Below are positions 19,033 through 19,906 of a stretch of DNA of 19,906 bases, one piece after another (the stretch's first letter is position 1; every line of letters starts with the position of its first letter). The notes under the pieces were generated by a model. The model ran no database searches. It had not been told where the DNA came from and saw nothing but the letters and a program-made list of their open reading frames with translations. The position numbers and the translations under genes are program-made. The stretch lies in contig JACCSF010000196.1 in the NCBI GenBank assembly GCA_013813135.1, positions 1 to 19,906 on the forward strand, read 5' to 3'. The stretch comes from Thermoleophilaceae bacterium. GTDB lineage: Bacteria > Actinomycetota > Thermoleophilia > Solirubrobacterales > Thermoleophilaceae.

Positions 19033-19906
19033 GTGCGCCGGCGAAGCGGGTGCGGGACGGCGCTGGTGACCGCCGGGGCGCTGGCGCTGCCGCCGTTCCT
19101 CATCGCTCCGGCCCACGCCGCGCAGCAGCCGCCCGCGCTCGAGCTGAGCGCGCCACGGCTGGTCGCGAGCGGCGTCGCGATCCCCCTCAAAGGCGGCGGC
19201 GCCGCTCCGAACGGGCGCGTGCGAGTCGAGATCAGGATCGACAAACGATGGCGAGGCCTGGCCGCCACCCGCGCGGACATTCAGGGGCGCTTCCGGCGAG
19301 CGGTGCGGCCGCGCCGGCTGCGCAGCCGCTATGTACTGCGCGCCACCGCGGCGGGGAACGCGACCTCGAAGCGCGTCAGCGTCCGCTCGCGCCCCGTCCT
19401 GCTCGCCGCCGTCGGGGACATCAACCTCGGCGACGGCCCCGGCGCGCTGATCGACGCCTTCGGCCCGCGCTACCCGTGGAGCGGTACGGCGACCGCGCTG
19501 CGTGCCGCCGACGTGACGTTCGGCAACCTCGAGTGCGCCGTTTCCACCCGGGGCGCCCCCGTGCCCAAGCAGTACAACTTTCGCGGCCGCCCGGCCGCGC
19601 TCAAGACGATGGCCACCTACGCCGGCTTCGATGTCCTCAACCTGGCCAACAACCACACCGGGGACTACGGCACGCGGGCGCTGCTCGACACCGTCAAGCT
19701 CACCCGCGGCTTCGGCATGCAGGCGGTGGGCGCCGGAGGCAGCCTGGCTTCCGCGGCGGAGCCACGCAAGATCACACGACTAGGCCTGAGGATCGCCTTC
19801 GTTGGCTTCTCCAGCCTCCTTCCCGCCTCTTTCTACGCGGGGCCCAACAATGCGGGCACACAGCCCGCCACCCCGGCGCTGATCGCGGCCGGCGTAAGAA
19901 GAGCCA
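19033..19906 (+). CDS. CapA-family (poly-gamma-glutamate capsule type) metallophosphatase-like protein, partial
   Basis: From GTG 19033, 291 codons are open to the window edge. A signal peptide (~1-30, TALVTAGALALPPFLIAPAH) is followed by a small beta-rich Arg-rich domain (35-118) and then the CapA domain from ~122: AAVGDINLG (125-133), FGNLECAVS (163-171), LANNHTGDYG (204-213) and AVGAGGSLASA (231-241). These match the GD..LG, NLE and NNH..D metal-site motifs of the family, which resembles calcineurin-like phosphoesterases and includes capsule biosynthesis proteins. It is probably exported. The exact start is uncertain, as there is no clear Shine-Dalgarno or -10 box. The C-terminal part lies outside the window. 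Confidence 0.88.
   Translation, partial: MRRRSGCGTALVTAGALALPPFLIAPAHAAQQPPALELSAPRLVASGVAIPLKGGGAAPNGRVRVEIRIDKRWRGLAATRADIQGRFRRAVRPRRLRSRYVLRATAAGNATSKRVSVRSRPVLLAAVGDINLGDGPGALIDAFGPRYPWSGTATALRAADVTFGNLECAVSTRGAPVPKQYNFRGRPAALKTMATYAGFDVLNLANNHTGDYGTRALLDTVKLTRGFGMQAVGAGGSLASAAEPRKITRLGLRIAFVGFSSLLPASFYAGPNNAGTQPATPALIAAGVRRA

Noticed and set aside
1..19906. Mobile elements, CRISPR arrays, tRNA or rRNA genes
   Set aside because: No terminal inverted repeats with a transposase or integrase, no spaced repeats and no cloverleaf-like or rRNA-like sequence were found by eye.

Overview
The window is about 70% G+C and dense with short, abutting genes on both strands. The gene content suggests a high-GC actinobacterium, most likely of the class Thermoleophilia (Solirubrobacterales-like): LemA plus a DUF3137-like partner, a SigK/RskA-type sigma/anti-sigma pair, an AbiEi/DUF559 protein, an acyl-CoA-dehydrogenase-type phosphotransferase and cupredoxins. 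That placement is an inference from gene content and protein style. I see no rRNA, tRNA, CRISPR array, insertion sequence or prophage gene.

Layout. 1-1744 (minus): a small membrane protein cut by the window edge, a frameshifted MOSC protein and a PfkB-family kinase, probably one operon read from 1744 down. 1776-3170 (plus): LemA and a frameshifted DUF3137-like protein. 3189-4139 (plus): a quinone-oxidoreductase-like MDR protein. 4136-4953 (minus): an AbiEi/DUF559 protein with an internal deletion. 5062-7768 (plus): an overlapping operon of a DEAD-box RNA helicase, a cyclophilin and two thioredoxin-fold proteins. 7755-10095 (minus): two HAD hydrolases and an aminoglycoside-phosphotransferase-like protein, coupled by overlapping start and stop codons. 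10195-12080 (plus): a secreted cupredoxin and an MFS exporter. 12077-12514 (minus) and 12539-13387 (plus): a divergent pair, an RpiB-like isomerase and an Fpg/Nei glycosylase. 13460-15220 (minus): an ECF sigma factor, its zinc-binding membrane anti-sigma factor and a cupredoxin lipoprotein. 15260-15390 (minus): a methyltransferase remnant. 15414-16763 (plus): a YbhN-like membrane protein and a small unknown protein. 16760-17433 (minus): a saccharopine-dehydrogenase-like gene lacking most of its Rossmann domain. 17458-19906 (plus): a CBS-pair protein, a 70-residue unknown, a six-helix membrane protein and the start of a CapA-family protein.

Three sequence-level patterns stand out. First, the first gene of most transcription units has a TANNNT box 6-10 nt before its start codon and no clear Shine-Dalgarno, as expected for leaderless mRNAs, while several downstream genes do have Shine-Dalgarno sites. 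Three divergent pairs go further: their two opposed -10 boxes share one TA dinucleotide, with start codons only 23-24 bp apart. Second, three convergent pairs end in one CTAG palindrome that supplies both TAG stops. Third, six genes carry lesions that leave both ends recognisable or cut off one end (single-base frameshifts or internal deletions) among intact neighbours. This is either real gene decay or a sequencing/assembly problem, and it must be settled before those genes are interpreted.

Functionally the window is mostly housekeeping and stress-related: RNA remodelling and protein folding (helicase, cyclophilin, thioredoxin folds), DNA repair (glycosylase), envelope or copper/redox stress (sigma/anti-sigma/cupredoxin operon, secreted cupredoxin) and small-molecule metabolism (kinase, HADs, oxidoreductase, exporter).
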